A program made the position numbers and the translations under genes. From positions 124,001 to 188,000 of the forward strand of contig VYDI01000040.1 of the NCBI GenBank assembly GCA_009843505.1: a DNA stretch of 64,000 bases. Reading direction: 5' to 3'. Position 1 is the stretch's first letter. Each line of letters starts with the position of its first letter. Below, piece by piece: positions 1 to 9,000 of this stretch. The notes beneath the pieces are model-generated. The model worked only from the letters and a program-made list of their open reading frames with translations. It ran no database searches and was not told the origin of the DNA. Source of the DNA: Holophagales bacterium (GTDB lineage: Bacteria > Acidobacteriota > Thermoanaerobaculia > Multivoradales > Multivoraceae).

Positions 1-1
1 C

Positions 2-1279
2 TGGTGCCGGGAGCGGTTCATCGAGCTGACGCCAAACCAGAACAGCTTCGGCCACTTCCACCGCTGGCTGATCCACGACCGGTACCGGCCGCTGGCAGAA
101 GTGCCCGAGGGCTTCCAGCACCCCTTCTCCATCGACCCGGAGCCGTTCAGCCTGTGCGCCACCGACCCACGCGTCCTCGAGTTGCTCACGGACCTCTACG
201 ACGAACTGCTTCCCCACTTCGGCAGCCGACGCTTCAACGTCGGCCTGGACGAGACGTTCGACCTGGGCCGCGGGCGCTCCGCCGAGGCGTGCGAGGAGCG
301 GGGCAAGCCGTCCGTGTACCTCGACTTCCTGCGCCAGGTCCACGATCTCGTCACCGAGCGCGACCGGCAGATGCTCTTCTGGGGCGACATCATCCTCGAG
401 CACCCCGAAGTGATCGACCAGGTCCCGGAAGACGCGGTCGCGCTGTGCTGGGGCTACGAGGCGCGCCACCCGTTCGAGGACCAGTGCGCCCGGCTGGCCG
501 CCTCGGGTAGAGAGTTCTGGGTGTGTCCGGGAACCAGTAGCTGGCACAGCTTCGGCGGCCGGCTGCAGAACGCCGTCGGCAACCTGGCTCTTGCCGCAAC
601 GGCCGGTTCGGAGGCCGGCGCCCAGGGTCTTCTCATCACCGACTGGGGCGACCACGGACACCTGCAGCCGCCACCGATCGCCGAGCTGCCGCTTTCCATC
701 GGTGCCGGTTTCGCCTGGTCGGTCGAGACGGCGCGCGAAGCGGCAAGCGGCCCCGAGCGGACCGAGGAGGCCTGGCTCGACCACGCTGCCCGCCTGGTCT
801 ACGACGGAGACGAGACGCTGGCTCGCACCGTCATCGATCTCGGCGCCATCGACCTGGACTGCGGCGGCCCGGCGATGAACGGAACCGCTCTCTTCTACCT
901 GCTCCGGTTCATCGACGACGACCTCACGCACCGGCGCTTCCGGCGGCTCACCATCGGCACACTGCAGCGGACGTACGCCCGGCTGGCCGCCTCCAGAGAC
1001 CGGTTGAACGAGGTCGAGAGCGATCCGAACCATGCCGCGCTGGACTGGACCTGCCGGATGATGACGTGGTGCTGCCAGTTGGGTGTCGCGCGCCTCGCCG
1101 CCGGTCGCGGTTTGCTGGCCGGCCAGCTCCCAACCAAAGTGCGCGCCACGCTCGGCACCGACCTCCGCGACATCGCCGGCGACCTCCCCGACGTCTGGCG
1201 CGCCACCAGCCGCGAGGGCGGCCTGCGAGAGTCGCAGGACCTCCTGCTCCGCGCCGCCGCCGTTCTCGACGGTTCTTGA
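2..1279 (+). CDS. GH20-type beta-N-acetylhexosaminidase-like protein (5' truncated)
   Basis: The frame is open from the first bases of the window, so the N-terminus lies outside; about 425 residues are visible. The visible start carries an ELTPNQNSFGHF stretch typical of the substrate-binding strand of GH20-like barrels. A GLDE motif at visible residues 82-85 matches the Asp-Glu pair that in GH20 enzymes polarises the substrate acetamido group and protonates the glycosidic bond. WGDI and ITDWGD further on resemble later barrel strands. Expected role is release of terminal N-acetylhexosamine from glycans or glycoconjugates. The stop codon overlaps the first bases of the palindrome in front of the toxin-antitoxin genes. 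The family is clear; the exact substrate is not. Confidence 0.8.
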   Translation, partial: WCRERFIELTPNQNSFGHFHRWLIHDRYRPLAEVPEGFQHPFSIDPEPFSLCATDPRVLELLTDLYDELLPHFGSRRFNVGLDETFDLGRGRSAEACEERGKPSVYLDFLRQVHDLVTERDRQMLFWGDIILEHPEVIDQVPEDAVALCWGYEARHPFEDQCARLAASGREFWVCPGTSSWHSFGGRLQNAVGNLALAATAGSEAGAQGLLITDWGDHGHLQPPPIAELPLSIGAGFAWSVETAREAASGPERTEEAWLDHAARLVYDGDETLARTVIDLGAIDLDCGGPAMNGTALFYLLRFIDDDLTHRRFRRLTIGTLQRTYARLAASRDRLNEVESDPNHAALDWTCRMMTWCCQLGVARLAAGRGLLAGQLPTKVRATLGTDLRDIAGDLPDVWRATSREGGLRESQDLLLRAAAVLDGS

Positions 1280-1293
1280 TTGCAATGCAATCA
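1277..1293. promoter_or_regulatory. 17-bp perfect palindrome, probable toxin-antitoxin operator
   Basis: TGATTGCA and TGCAATCA face each other around a single A. The palindrome begins on the stop codon of the GH20 gene and lies 38 bp before the GTG start of the ribbon-helix-helix antitoxin. FitA-type antitoxins are known to bind inverted repeats in their own promoters, so autoregulation of the following gene pair is the natural reading. A GGAGG ribosome binding site follows at 1317-1321. Assignment as an operator is inference from position and symmetry. Confidence 0.55.
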
Positions 1294-1330
1294 CCTTGTA
1301 CTCTCCGAGGCATACTGGAGGCGTCGTCCC

Positions 1331-1576
1331 GTGGCTAGCATCACTGTCAGAAACCTCGACGAAGGAGTGAAGAGGCGCCTCCGCGTGCGCGCGGCCGACA
1401 ACGGCCGGTCGATGGAAGAGGAGGTCCGGCTGATTCTGCGCGAGGCCGTTAAGCGAGATGCCGAGCCCGAGAAGGGACTGGGGACGGCGATCCACGAGCT
1501 CTTCAAGCCCCTTGGCGGCGTGGAGCTGGAGCTGCCGCCAAGGGAGCCCATGCGTGAACCACCCCGCTTCGACTGA
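1331..1576 (+). CDS. FitA-like ribbon-helix-helix antitoxin
   Basis: The protein has 81 residues. The first 45 form a ribbon-helix-helix fold of the FitA/Arc type: a short strand ASITVRNL followed by helices with VKRRLRVRAADNGRSMEEEV. The C-terminal tail, rich in Glu and Pro, is where antitoxins of this type usually wrap their PIN toxin. The GTG start is preferred over an ATG at 1280 because GGAGG lies 9 bp upstream of it and because the conserved fold begins immediately after it. It overlaps the following PIN gene by 23 bp in a different frame, the usual tight coupling of a toxin-antitoxin pair. It is expected to neutralise the toxin and repress the operon through the palindrome upstream. 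Confidence 0.85.
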   Translation: MASITVRNLDEGVKRRLRVRAADNGRSMEEEVRLILREAVKRDAEPEKGLGTAIHELFKPLGGVELELPPREPMREPPRFD

Positions 1577-2021
1577 CTCCCCCACGACGGTCATCGTGGA
1601 CACGAACGTCGTGTCGGAGTTCATGCGGCCCAAGCCGCAGCCGATTGTCCTCGCCTGGCTGGACAGCCAGTTCAGGCGCAGCCTGTTCGTGACCGCCGTG
1701 ACCGAAGCCGAGATCCGTGCGGGAATAGCGTTCCTGCCTGAAGGTCGGCGACGCCGGCTACTCGCCCGAGCCGCCGATCAGGCGTTCGGCGACCTGTTCG
1801 CGGGTCGCATCCTTCCCTTCGACACGGAAGCCGCGAGGGCCTATGCAAGGATCGCCGCCCGCTGCAGAAGAGCAGGACGGCCGATCTCGCAGGCGGACGG
1901 CCAGATTGCGGCTATTGCCCACTCTCGCGACGCCATGTTGGCAACACGAAACGTCCAGGACTTCAAGCTGGCCGACGTTCACCTCGTCAATCCCTGGCCG
2001 CCTGTCGAGGACAACCAATGA
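1554..2021 (+). CDS. FitB/VapC-like PIN-domain toxin
   Basis: The 155-residue protein is a single PIN domain. VIVDTN near residue 16 gives the first metal-binding Asp, TEAEI the second acidic position, FDTEAA the third, and the SQADGQIAAIA segment the last, so the Mg-dependent RNase site looks complete. The C-terminal LATRNVQDF is characteristic of the FitB branch. A GTG start at 1554 gives the standard N-terminus and places the start inside the antitoxin gene. The stop overlaps the next start in an ATGA, so the GyrI-like gene behind it may be co-transcribed. PIN toxins usually cleave tRNA or other RNA; the target here cannot be told from sequence. Confidence 0.87.
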   Translation: MNHPASTDSPTTVIVDTNVVSEFMRPKPQPIVLAWLDSQFRRSLFVTAVTEAEIRAGIAFLPEGRRRRLLARAADQAFGDLFAGRILPFDTEAARAYARIAARCRRAGRPISQADGQIAAIAHSRDAMLATRNVQDFKLADVHLVNPWPPVEDNQ

Positions 2022-2467
2022 CCGACATCACGATCGTCACCGTCGAGGAACAGCCCCTGCTGGCGGCGCGCACCAGCGCCACCTTCACCGAGGTTCCCGC
2101 CAAGCTGCTGCCTCTGATGGAACGGGTCGGCGCGTTCGTGCGGGAACACGGCGTCGAGGGCGCCGGTCAGAACGTCTGGTTCTACCGCGACGTCAGCGGC
2201 GGTCAGATGGAAGTCGACGTCGGCGTCCAGGTGCCCGCCTCGACCCAGGCGGCGGAGGACCTCGTCCGCTCGGCGACGCCGGCAGGCCGGTGCGCCCATG
2301 CCGTGCTCCACGGCGACTACAGCGAGATCCCCGGCGTTCACCAGGCGATTCACCAATGGTGCGCCGAGCAGAACCTCGTCCTCGCCGGTCCGTGCTGGGA
2401 GGTCTACGGCGACTGGAACGACGACCCGGCGAAGCGCCGCACCGACATGTACCACCTCCTGGCCTGA
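2018..2467 (+). CDS. GyrI-like / effector-binding domain protein
   Basis: The 149-residue protein resembles the GyrI-like small-molecule-binding fold (SRPBCC-unrelated, SOUL/BacR type) found alone or at the C-terminus of AraC and MerR regulators. No DNA-binding segment is present, so it is a stand-alone domain. Typical features are the N-terminal strand with VEEQPLLAARTSATF, a central V(D)VGVQV strand and the WEVYGDWNDDP segment near the C-terminus, where the ligand-facing Glu normally lies. Stand-alone members may bind or hydrolyse small hydrophobic compounds or inhibit gyrase. It starts on ATGA with the PIN gene stop, so it is translationally coupled to a toxin-antitoxin pair, although it more probably belongs functionally elsewhere. 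Confidence 0.72.
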   Translation: MTDITIVTVEEQPLLAARTSATFTEVPAKLLPLMERVGAFVREHGVEGAGQNVWFYRDVSGGQMEVDVGVQVPASTQAAEDLVRSATPAGRCAHAVLHGDYSEIPGVHQAIHQWCAEQNLVLAGPCWEVYGDWNDDPAKRRTDMYHLLA

Positions 2468-2481
2468 CGGAAGACTCTCGG

Positions 2482-3657
2482 GTGAAGGTCGACGATCTCG
2501 TCGACGCGTTCCGCGATCGCTTCGGCGCCGAGCCCGGCGTCATCGCCCGCGCGCCCGGCAGGGCCAACCTGCTGGGTGCGCACGTCGACTACAGCGAGGG
2601 CTGGGTGCTGCCGGCGGCAATCGACCGCGCCGTGTGGGTCGCGGCTCGACCCGCACGCGGCGCGGAAACCCGGCTGACAGCACTCGACCTCGGAGAGGAG
2701 GCGTCGTTCGACGTCGCCGCGGCCGCCCCGCCCGTCTCTGAGCGCCGTGGTCCTTCCTCCTGGGTCGACTATCCGCGGGGGCTGGCCTGGACGCTCGGCC
2801 GGCGCGGGATCGAGGTGCCGCCGATCGATGCCGTCTTCGGCGGCGACCTGCCGATCGGCGCCGGCGTCAGTTCCTCGGCGGCCGTCGAGATGGCGTTCCT
2901 CGTCGCCTGGGAGCACCTCGCCGGCTTCCAGCTCTCCGGCCTCGACCGGGCCCGAATCGGTAGGACGGTCGAGAATGACTACGTCGGCGTTCAGTCCGGC
3001 ATCATGGACCAGTTCGCCTCTGTCCACGGCCGGGAAGGACACGCCCTGCTGCTCGACTGCCGGTCGCTCCAGCACGAACTGATCCCGACCCCCGAAGACC
3101 TCGTCTTTCTGGTCGCGGACACCGGCGTTCGCCGCGCCCTCGCCGCCGGCACCGGCTTCAACGACCGGAAGTCCGAGTGCTTCCGCGCCGCCGACCTGCT
3201 GCGGCCCCATCTGCCGGCGCTCTCCACGCTCCGCGACCTGGAACCGGCCGACCTCGACCGGCTGCGACACGTGCTCGAACCGCCGCTCGACCGCCGCGCC
3301 CGTCACGTCGCCACCGAGTGCCGCCGCGTTCTCGACGGCGCCGAGGCTCTCCGAGACGGCGACCTCGATCGTCTCGGCGACCTGATGGCCCGGTCGCACC
3401 GCAGCTCCCGCAACGACTACGACGTCAGCATCGAGGAGCTCGACGTGCTCCAGGAAGCCGCCGCCAGCGCCGAAGGCTGCTACGGCGCCCGCCTCACCGG
3501 CGCCGGCTTCGGCGGCTGCGTCACCGCGATTACCAGCGAAGCCGCCGCCGGCCACGTGCGCGAGTGGACCGCGGCGGCCTTCGAACGCCGCTTCGGCCGG
3601 CGGCCGGAGCTCCACACCTGCCGTGTCGGCACGGGTGCCGGTATCGTCACCGGCTAA
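2482..3657 (+). CDS. galK: Galactokinase-like GHMP kinase
   Basis: At 391 residues this has galactokinase length and all three GHMP motifs: the sugar signature near residue 24 (GRANLLGAHVDYS), the ATP loop LPIGAGVSSSAAVE, and the C-terminal LTGAGFGGC. GIMDQ supplies the catalytic Asp. In the sugar signature the usual Glu of GEHTDYN is Ala (GAHVDYS); in characterised galactokinases that Glu contacts the sugar, so the preferred substrate could be a related sugar such as an N-acetylated galactosamine. The GH20 gene upstream would fit a role in amino-sugar use. The GTG start follows the preceding gene by 14 bp. The GHMP kinase assignment is firm; galactose specificity is less so. Confidence 0.83.
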   Translation: MKVDDLVDAFRDRFGAEPGVIARAPGRANLLGAHVDYSEGWVLPAAIDRAVWVAARPARGAETRLTALDLGEEASFDVAAAAPPVSERRGPSSWVDYPRGLAWTLGRRGIEVPPIDAVFGGDLPIGAGVSSSAAVEMAFLVAWEHLAGFQLSGLDRARIGRTVENDYVGVQSGIMDQFASVHGREGHALLLDCRSLQHELIPTPEDLVFLVADTGVRRALAAGTGFNDRKSECFRAADLLRPHLPALSTLRDLEPADLDRLRHVLEPPLDRRARHVATECRRVLDGAEALRDGDLDRLGDLMARSHRSSRNDYDVSIEELDVLQEAAASAEGCYGARLTGAGFGGCVTAITSEAAAGHVREWTAAAFERRFGRRPELHTCRVGTGAGIVTG

Positions 3658-3689
3658 CCCGACCCGCGGCCGTTCCAGGAGGCGTAGCG

Positions 3690-4520
3690 ATGACCACGAT
3701 CGACACCGGCACGAACGAACTCCTCTGCGACCTCGAGGCCGGCGTCGCAACGGTGACGCTGAACAAGCCGGAGAAACGGAACGCCCTGGGCGACATCCTG
3801 ACGCCGGCGCTCCGGAGCATCCTGCTGACCCTCGAAGCGGACGCGCGCTGCGGCGCGATCCTGCTGACCGGCGCGGGCCGGGCGTTCTGCGCCGGCGGCG
3901 ACGTTTCGGGCATGGGGTCGAACCGCGCGAAGGACGGTGACGCGCCGAAGGCGCCGCCGACGGTCGACGAAGCCGTGGCCACGCTGATCGAGAAGCAGGA
4001 ATCGCTGACGTTACGGATGGCCGAGCTCGGCAAGCCGATCGTCGCCGCTCTGCCCGGGCCCGCGGCCGGCGCCGGTCTCTCCATCGCCCTCGCCGCCGAC
4101 CTCCGGGTCATGGCCGACGACACTTTCGTCACCACCGCCTTCCGGCGCATCGGACTTTCCGGCGACTACGGGTCGAGCTGGTTCCTGACCCGCCTCGTGG
4201 GTCCCGCCGTGGCGAAGGAGCTCCTGATGACCGGCCGCCGCATCCCGGCCGAGGAGTGCCTCCGTCTCGGAATCGTCAACCGGATCGTGCCGTTCGACGA
4301 CCTGGCGACGGAGGCGCGAGGGCTCGCGCTGGAGCTGGCCAACGGACCCCGGGAGGCGCTCGGCTACATGAAGCGGAACGTGAACCGGGCGGTGCTCGGG
4401 AGTCTGCGGGAGTCGCTCGCCGTCGAGGCCGAGGGGATGGTCCGCTCGGTGCGAACGGCGGACCACAAGGAGGCCGTGCGGGCGTTCATGGAGAAGCGGG
4501 AGCCGCGCTTCGGGCAGTGA
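3690..4520 (+). CDS. Enoyl-CoA hydratase/isomerase family protein
   Basis: The 276-residue crotonase-fold protein has LNKPEKRNAL near the N-terminus and an oxyanion-hole segment FCAGGDVSGM. The second oxyanion segment reads LPGPAAGAGLSIALAADLRV. The two catalytic Glu residues of classical hydratases are not both obvious, because the region after the second oxyanion segment reads FRRIGLSGDYGSSWFLTRLVG, as in several isomerase or CoA-ester side branches. It therefore acts on an acyl-CoA, but hydration, isomerisation and hydrolysis remain possible. The ATG is preceded by AGGAGG, 7 bp upstream. It converges, with 2 bp between stops, on the amidohydrolase gene. Confidence 0.85.
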   Translation: MTTIDTGTNELLCDLEAGVATVTLNKPEKRNALGDILTPALRSILLTLEADARCGAILLTGAGRAFCAGGDVSGMGSNRAKDGDAPKAPPTVDEAVATLIEKQESLTLRMAELGKPIVAALPGPAAGAGLSIALAADLRVMADDTFVTTAFRRIGLSGDYGSSWFLTRLVGPAVAKELLMTGRRIPAEECLRLGIVNRIVPFDDLATEARGLALELANGPREALGYMKRNVNRAVLGSLRESLAVEAEGMVRSVRTADHKEAVRAFMEKREPRFGQ

Positions 4521-4522
4521 CC

Positions 4523-6019
4523 TCAGTCCGCGTCGACGACGCCTGAACGGATCCCCCGGCCTGGTAGCGCGTCCTCGACCAGCTCGCCGTCCCGAACGAC
4601 GAACACGCCGTCCACCAGTACATGCGGGATACCCGCCGAGGGCAAGGCGGGTTCGGCGAAGGTCGCCCGGTCGATCACGGTCTCCGGGTCGAAGACCGTG
4701 ATGTCGGCGTCGGCGCCGATACTCAGGCGGCCCTTCGTACGCATCGCCGGCGCGACGTCCTCAAGCCGGCGGGCCGGCGCCAGGGTCATCTTGCGGATCG
4801 CCTCCATCAGGCTGAGCCGCCCCTCGTCGCGCGAGTAGCGACCGAGCACGCGGGCGAACGTCCCGGCGCCGCGGGGATGGGCCCGACCGTCGATGTAGCC
4901 GACGCCGTCGCTGGCGATCATCACGGCCGGGTGCGCGATCGCGTCACCGAGTTCCTGCTCCGGAATGATGTGCGCGATGATCGTCGCCTCCTCGGACGCG
5001 GGAAGGGCCCGTCGCTCGTTGAAGGCGGCCTCGTCCAGGCGCTCGCCGGTTGCGACCCACTCGATGTCGCCATAGTCCGCGGCCAGCCGCTCCCGCCAGC
5101 CCGGATCGAAGATCGCGGCCCGGATGTCGGTCGAGGCCGCGGTGTAGGGATAGACCTCGGTCGTTACGTCGACGCCCCCGGCGGCCGCCCTGTCGATCAT
5201 CTCGATGACGGTCGGCATCTGCGCCAGTCCGCTCGAACCGATGTGGACGATGTGGACGGAGGCCCCCGAGCCGGCCGCGTCGGCGATCATCTCCTGGACC
5301 GCGGCGATCGAACTCTCCGGCTCCACCACGCCCGCGTAGCGGATGTGGGAGAAGACGGTCACCCCCGCCTCGGCCGCGGTCTGGAACATGCGGAAGATCT
5401 CGGACCTCGACGCGCCCGGCTGGTACTGGAGCGGCAGGCCGATGCCGAGCGCGCCGTCGGCCAGGCCGTCCTTCAGCGTCTCCTGTATCGCCTCGATCTG
5501 CTGCGCGCTCGCCGCCTCGTAGGTCGCCGCCTGCTCGTCCTCCCCGAACGCCAGCACGCGCGCCGCGCCGTAGGCGGCCGTGGCGCCGAAGTGGATACGC
5601 CAGGAGCCTTCCCGTTCCTGGTACCACTCGTCGACCGGGTACGCCCCGCCCTCGAGCTCGAATGCCGCGGTCACTCCGTCTCGCACCTGGAGGTCGCGGC
5701 TGAACGGGTCCTGCCCATGCGCGTGAAGGTCGACGAAGCCCGGCGCCACGACGTGGCCGGAGACGTCGACGACTTCCCTCCCCTCGAGACCCTCCACCGA
5801 GATCGCCAGCACCGTGCCGCCGGAGATGCCGACATCCATCACGGCGTCGAGACCCGACTCCGGATCCATCACGCGGCCGCCGGCGAGGACGAGGTCGTAG
5901 CTGGCGGGCTCGGCAGTGCATGCCAGACCGAGAGCGGCCACGGCGAGGAGCGCGGCGAGTGGTCCTGAGGCCGGCGCTTCGCGCCCCGACCCGGTTTCCG
6001 TCTTGCGAGCGAAGGGCAT
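4523..6019 (-). CDS. D-aminoacylase-like amidohydrolase, probably exported
   Basis: This 498-residue metal-dependent hydrolase has the N-terminal DLVLAGGRVMDPESG beta-sandwich seen in D-aminoacylases and dihydroorotase relatives, a metal-binding DLHAHGQ, further His residues in FSHIRYAG and HIVHIG, and the late Asp in IASDGVGY. The C-terminus returns to the beta-sandwich (GRLSIGADADITVFDPE). Residues 17-33 are a hydrophobic stretch ending in Ala-Cys, consistent with a signal peptide and possibly a lipoprotein. The start at 6019 is 1 bp beyond the RND stop, so translation is coupled; an upstream start would overlap the RND gene. N-acyl-D-amino acid hydrolysis is the best guess for the reaction. 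Confidence 0.85.
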   Translation of the reverse strand: MPFARKTETGSGREAPASGPLAALLAVAALGLACTAEPASYDLVLAGGRVMDPESGLDAVMDVGISGGTVLAISVEGLEGREVVDVSGHVVAPGFVDLHAHGQDPFSRDLQVRDGVTAAFELEGGAYPVDEWYQEREGSWRIHFGATAAYGAARVLAFGEDEQAATYEAASAQQIEAIQETLKDGLADGALGIGLPLQYQPGASRSEIFRMFQTAAEAGVTVFSHIRYAGVVEPESSIAAVQEMIADAAGSGASVHIVHIGSSGLAQMPTVIEMIDRAAAGGVDVTTEVYPYTAASTDIRAAIFDPGWRERLAADYGDIEWVATGERLDEAAFNERRALPASEEATIIAHIIPEQELGDAIAHPAVMIASDGVGYIDGRAHPRGAGTFARVLGRYSRDEGRLSLMEAIRKMTLAPARRLEDVAPAMRTKGRLSIGADADITVFDPETVIDRATFAEPALPSAGIPHVLVDGVFVVRDGELVEDALPGRGIRSGVVDAD

Positions 6020-6020
6020 G

Positions 6021-9000
6021 TCAGGCTCCCACAGCAGGCTCGGCGCCCGCGGGTGGGGCCGCCGGAGGCTTCGCACCGTGGATCGCCAGTTGGGAACGGA
6101 AGTCGTTCAGGATGGCGTAGAGCGACGGCACGAGCAGCAGCGTGATCGCGGTCGCGAACAGGACCCCGAAGGCGAGCGACACCGCCATCGGGACCAGGAA
6201 CTGGGCCTGGAAACTCCGTTCCAGCAGCAGGGGCAGCAGGCCCACGAACGTCGTCAGCGAGGTCAGAACGATCGGCCGGAAACGGGCGGCGCCGGCATCG
6301 TGGATCGCCTGGTGGACCGGCATGCCGATCTGAAGCCGCCGGTTGATGAAGTCGACCATGACCAGGGAGTCGTTGACGACGACGCCGGTCAGCGCGATCA
6401 GACCCAGCAGCGACAGCATGGTCAGGTTGATGCCGATCAGCCGGTGGCCGATCACGGCGCCGATCAGCCCGAAGGGGATCGCGCTCATCACGATCAGCGG
6501 TTGCAGGTAGGACTTGAAGGGAATCGCGAGCAGTGCGTAGATCACGATCAGCGCCAGACCGAGGGCCCGGAACAGGCCTTCGAAGGTCTGACGCTGCTCC
6601 TCCTGCTCGCCCGCGAACGAGAAGTCGACGTCGGGGTAGCCCGCGAGGATCGCCGGCAGCACGTTGGCCTCGAGGTCGCCGACGACCTCGTTCGCGGTCA
6701 CGACCGCCGGGTCCACATCCGCCGTGATGTTCAGCACCCGCCGCCGGTCGATCCGCTGGATCGTCGCGAAACCGCGGCCGAACTCGGCGCGGCCCGCGAA
6801 GGAGAACGGGACCTCGGCTCCGGCCGGCGTCCGGATCCGCATGTCCTCGAGCGACGCCAGCGTTTCCCGCTCGTCGGCCGGGTAGCGCACCATGACCCGC
6901 ACGTCGTCGCGACCGCGCTGTATGCGCTGCGCCTCGGCGCCGTAGAAACCCTGTCGCACCTGGCGGCCCAGATCCTCGAGACTGAGACCCAGCGCTTCCG
7001 CCCGCTGGTCGAGCTCCAGCCGGATCTCCCGCTTGCCGGCGCGGAACGAATCCGAGATGTCGAAGACGCCCGGATAGTCGGCGAGACGCGCCTTGATCTC
7101 CTCGCCCACCGCCCGCAGGTGGTCGAGGTTGCGGCCGGTGAGCTGGACATCCACGGCCGAGCCGAAGCTGACCAGACTGGCCGTGTACTCGACCCTGACC
7201 GCGTCGGCCACCGGGCCCACCTTGTCGCGCCAGCGACGGGCAACCTCCGTGGCTCGAATCGTCCGCTCCTGGGAGGACGCGAGTTCGATGTTCACTTCGC
7301 CCTGGTGCGGCGCCGCGACCGCCACCTCGAAGCCGGCGGTCGGCCCGCTCGCCTGCTGAAGCGCCGCGTAGGGCTGCGACCCGACCGTCGCCATCACGTG
7401 ACGGAACAGGCCGGCGTGACCCTCGGCCTCCAGTTCGGCTTCCAGCTCGAACGCGGCCGCTTCGATGCGGCGCACGGCGGCCAGGGTGGTGGAGGCCGGC
7501 GTCCCCTGCGGCATCGTCAGCAGGACGACCGCGTTGTCGGCCTCGACGTCCGGGAAGAACTCGAACTTCATCCGACCCGAGAACACGTAGCCCCCGGTGA
7601 TGAACAGAACCGCCAGTCCGATGGCAACCGTCGAGTAGCGCCACTCGATCGCCCGCTCGATCAGCGGCCGGTAGCCGCGCTCGATCACCCACTTCATCCG
7701 TTTGGCGAAGAAACCCTGGAAAAGAGACCAGCCCCAGAGAGACCGTCCGCCCTTCCCTTTCTCGTGCCGGTGGGTCAGGTGGGAGAGGTGGTTCGGCAGC
7801 ACCAGCATGGACTCGATCAGCGAGAATGCCAGGCAGCCGATGACGACCAGCGGGATCGTCCTCGCGATCGCTCCCGACGGGCCTTCAACGGAGTTGATCA
7901 GCGGTGAGAACGCCGCCAGCGTGGTGAGGATCGAGAAGGTGACGGGAGTCGCCACCTGACGCGCGCCGTCGATCGCCGCACGCGGGCCGGACTTGCCCAT
8001 CTCGAAGTGGCGGTAGATGTTCTCGCCGACCACGATCGCATCGTCGACGACGATGCCGAGCACGAGGATGAACGCGAACAGGGACATCACGTTGATCGAG
8101 ACGTCGACCAGCGGCAGCAGGCCGAGAGCGCCCATGAAGGACACCGCGATGCCCACGGACACCCAGAGCGCCAACCGGAACTTCAGGAACAGCGCCAGCA
8201 CCAGGAACACGAGCAGAAGACCAAGCCGACCGCTTTCGATCAACACCCGCAAGCGGTCCTGCAACGGCACCGTGTCATCGAGCCAGGTCGTCATCGAAAG
8301 GCCGGGTGGCAACGCAGCCTGGCGTTCCGCGACGAAGCCCTTGACCTGGCGCGCAAGTCGCAGCGCGCTCTGGTCGCCGACCCGGTAGACCTGCACCAGG
8401 GCGACCGGCTGCCCGTCGAACCGCGACGTCACGTCGGTCTCGGCGAAGCCGTCCCTCACCTCCGCGATGTCGCCGAGAACCAGGCGGCTGCCATCGGGCC
8501 GGGCTCGCAGCACGATGTCGCTGAACTCGGCGCCGCGGTACGCCTGGCCCATCGTGCGCAGGAGGATCTCGCCGCCGCGCGCCCGGACCGCTCCGCCCGG
8601 GAGATCGACCGACGAACGGCGGACGGCGAGTACGACCTCGTCGAAGGTCAGGCCGTACTGCCGCAGGGTGTCCTCGGAGACCTCGATCGAGATCTCGTAC
8701 GGCCGCACCGCGTCGAGTTCGACCTGGGTGATGTCCGGCAGGTCGGAGAGCCCTTCCCGAACCTCCTCCGCGACCGCCTTGAGCGCCCTCTCTTCCACGT
8801 CGCCGTAGATGGCGACGGTGATCACGCGCCGGCGGATCAGCGCCTCCTGGATGATCGGCTTCTCGGTCTCCACGGGAAACGTCGTGATCGCGTCGATCCG
8901 CGACTTGACCTCGTCCAGCACCTCGCGTGTGTCCGCGTCCGTCTCCAGCTCGATGACGACCGTGCCGGAACCTTCGGCTGCCGTCGACCGGATCGTGTCG

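Noticed and set aside
2404..3750. 448-codon frame antisense to the galactokinase-like gene
   Set aside because: Shadow frame; galactokinase motifs on the plus strand are unambiguous.
5916..7907. 663-codon open frame antisense to the RND pump
   Set aside because: Composition is Arg/His/Gln/Asp-rich noise typical of the antisense frame of a GC-rich gene, while the pump on the other strand has all family motifs.
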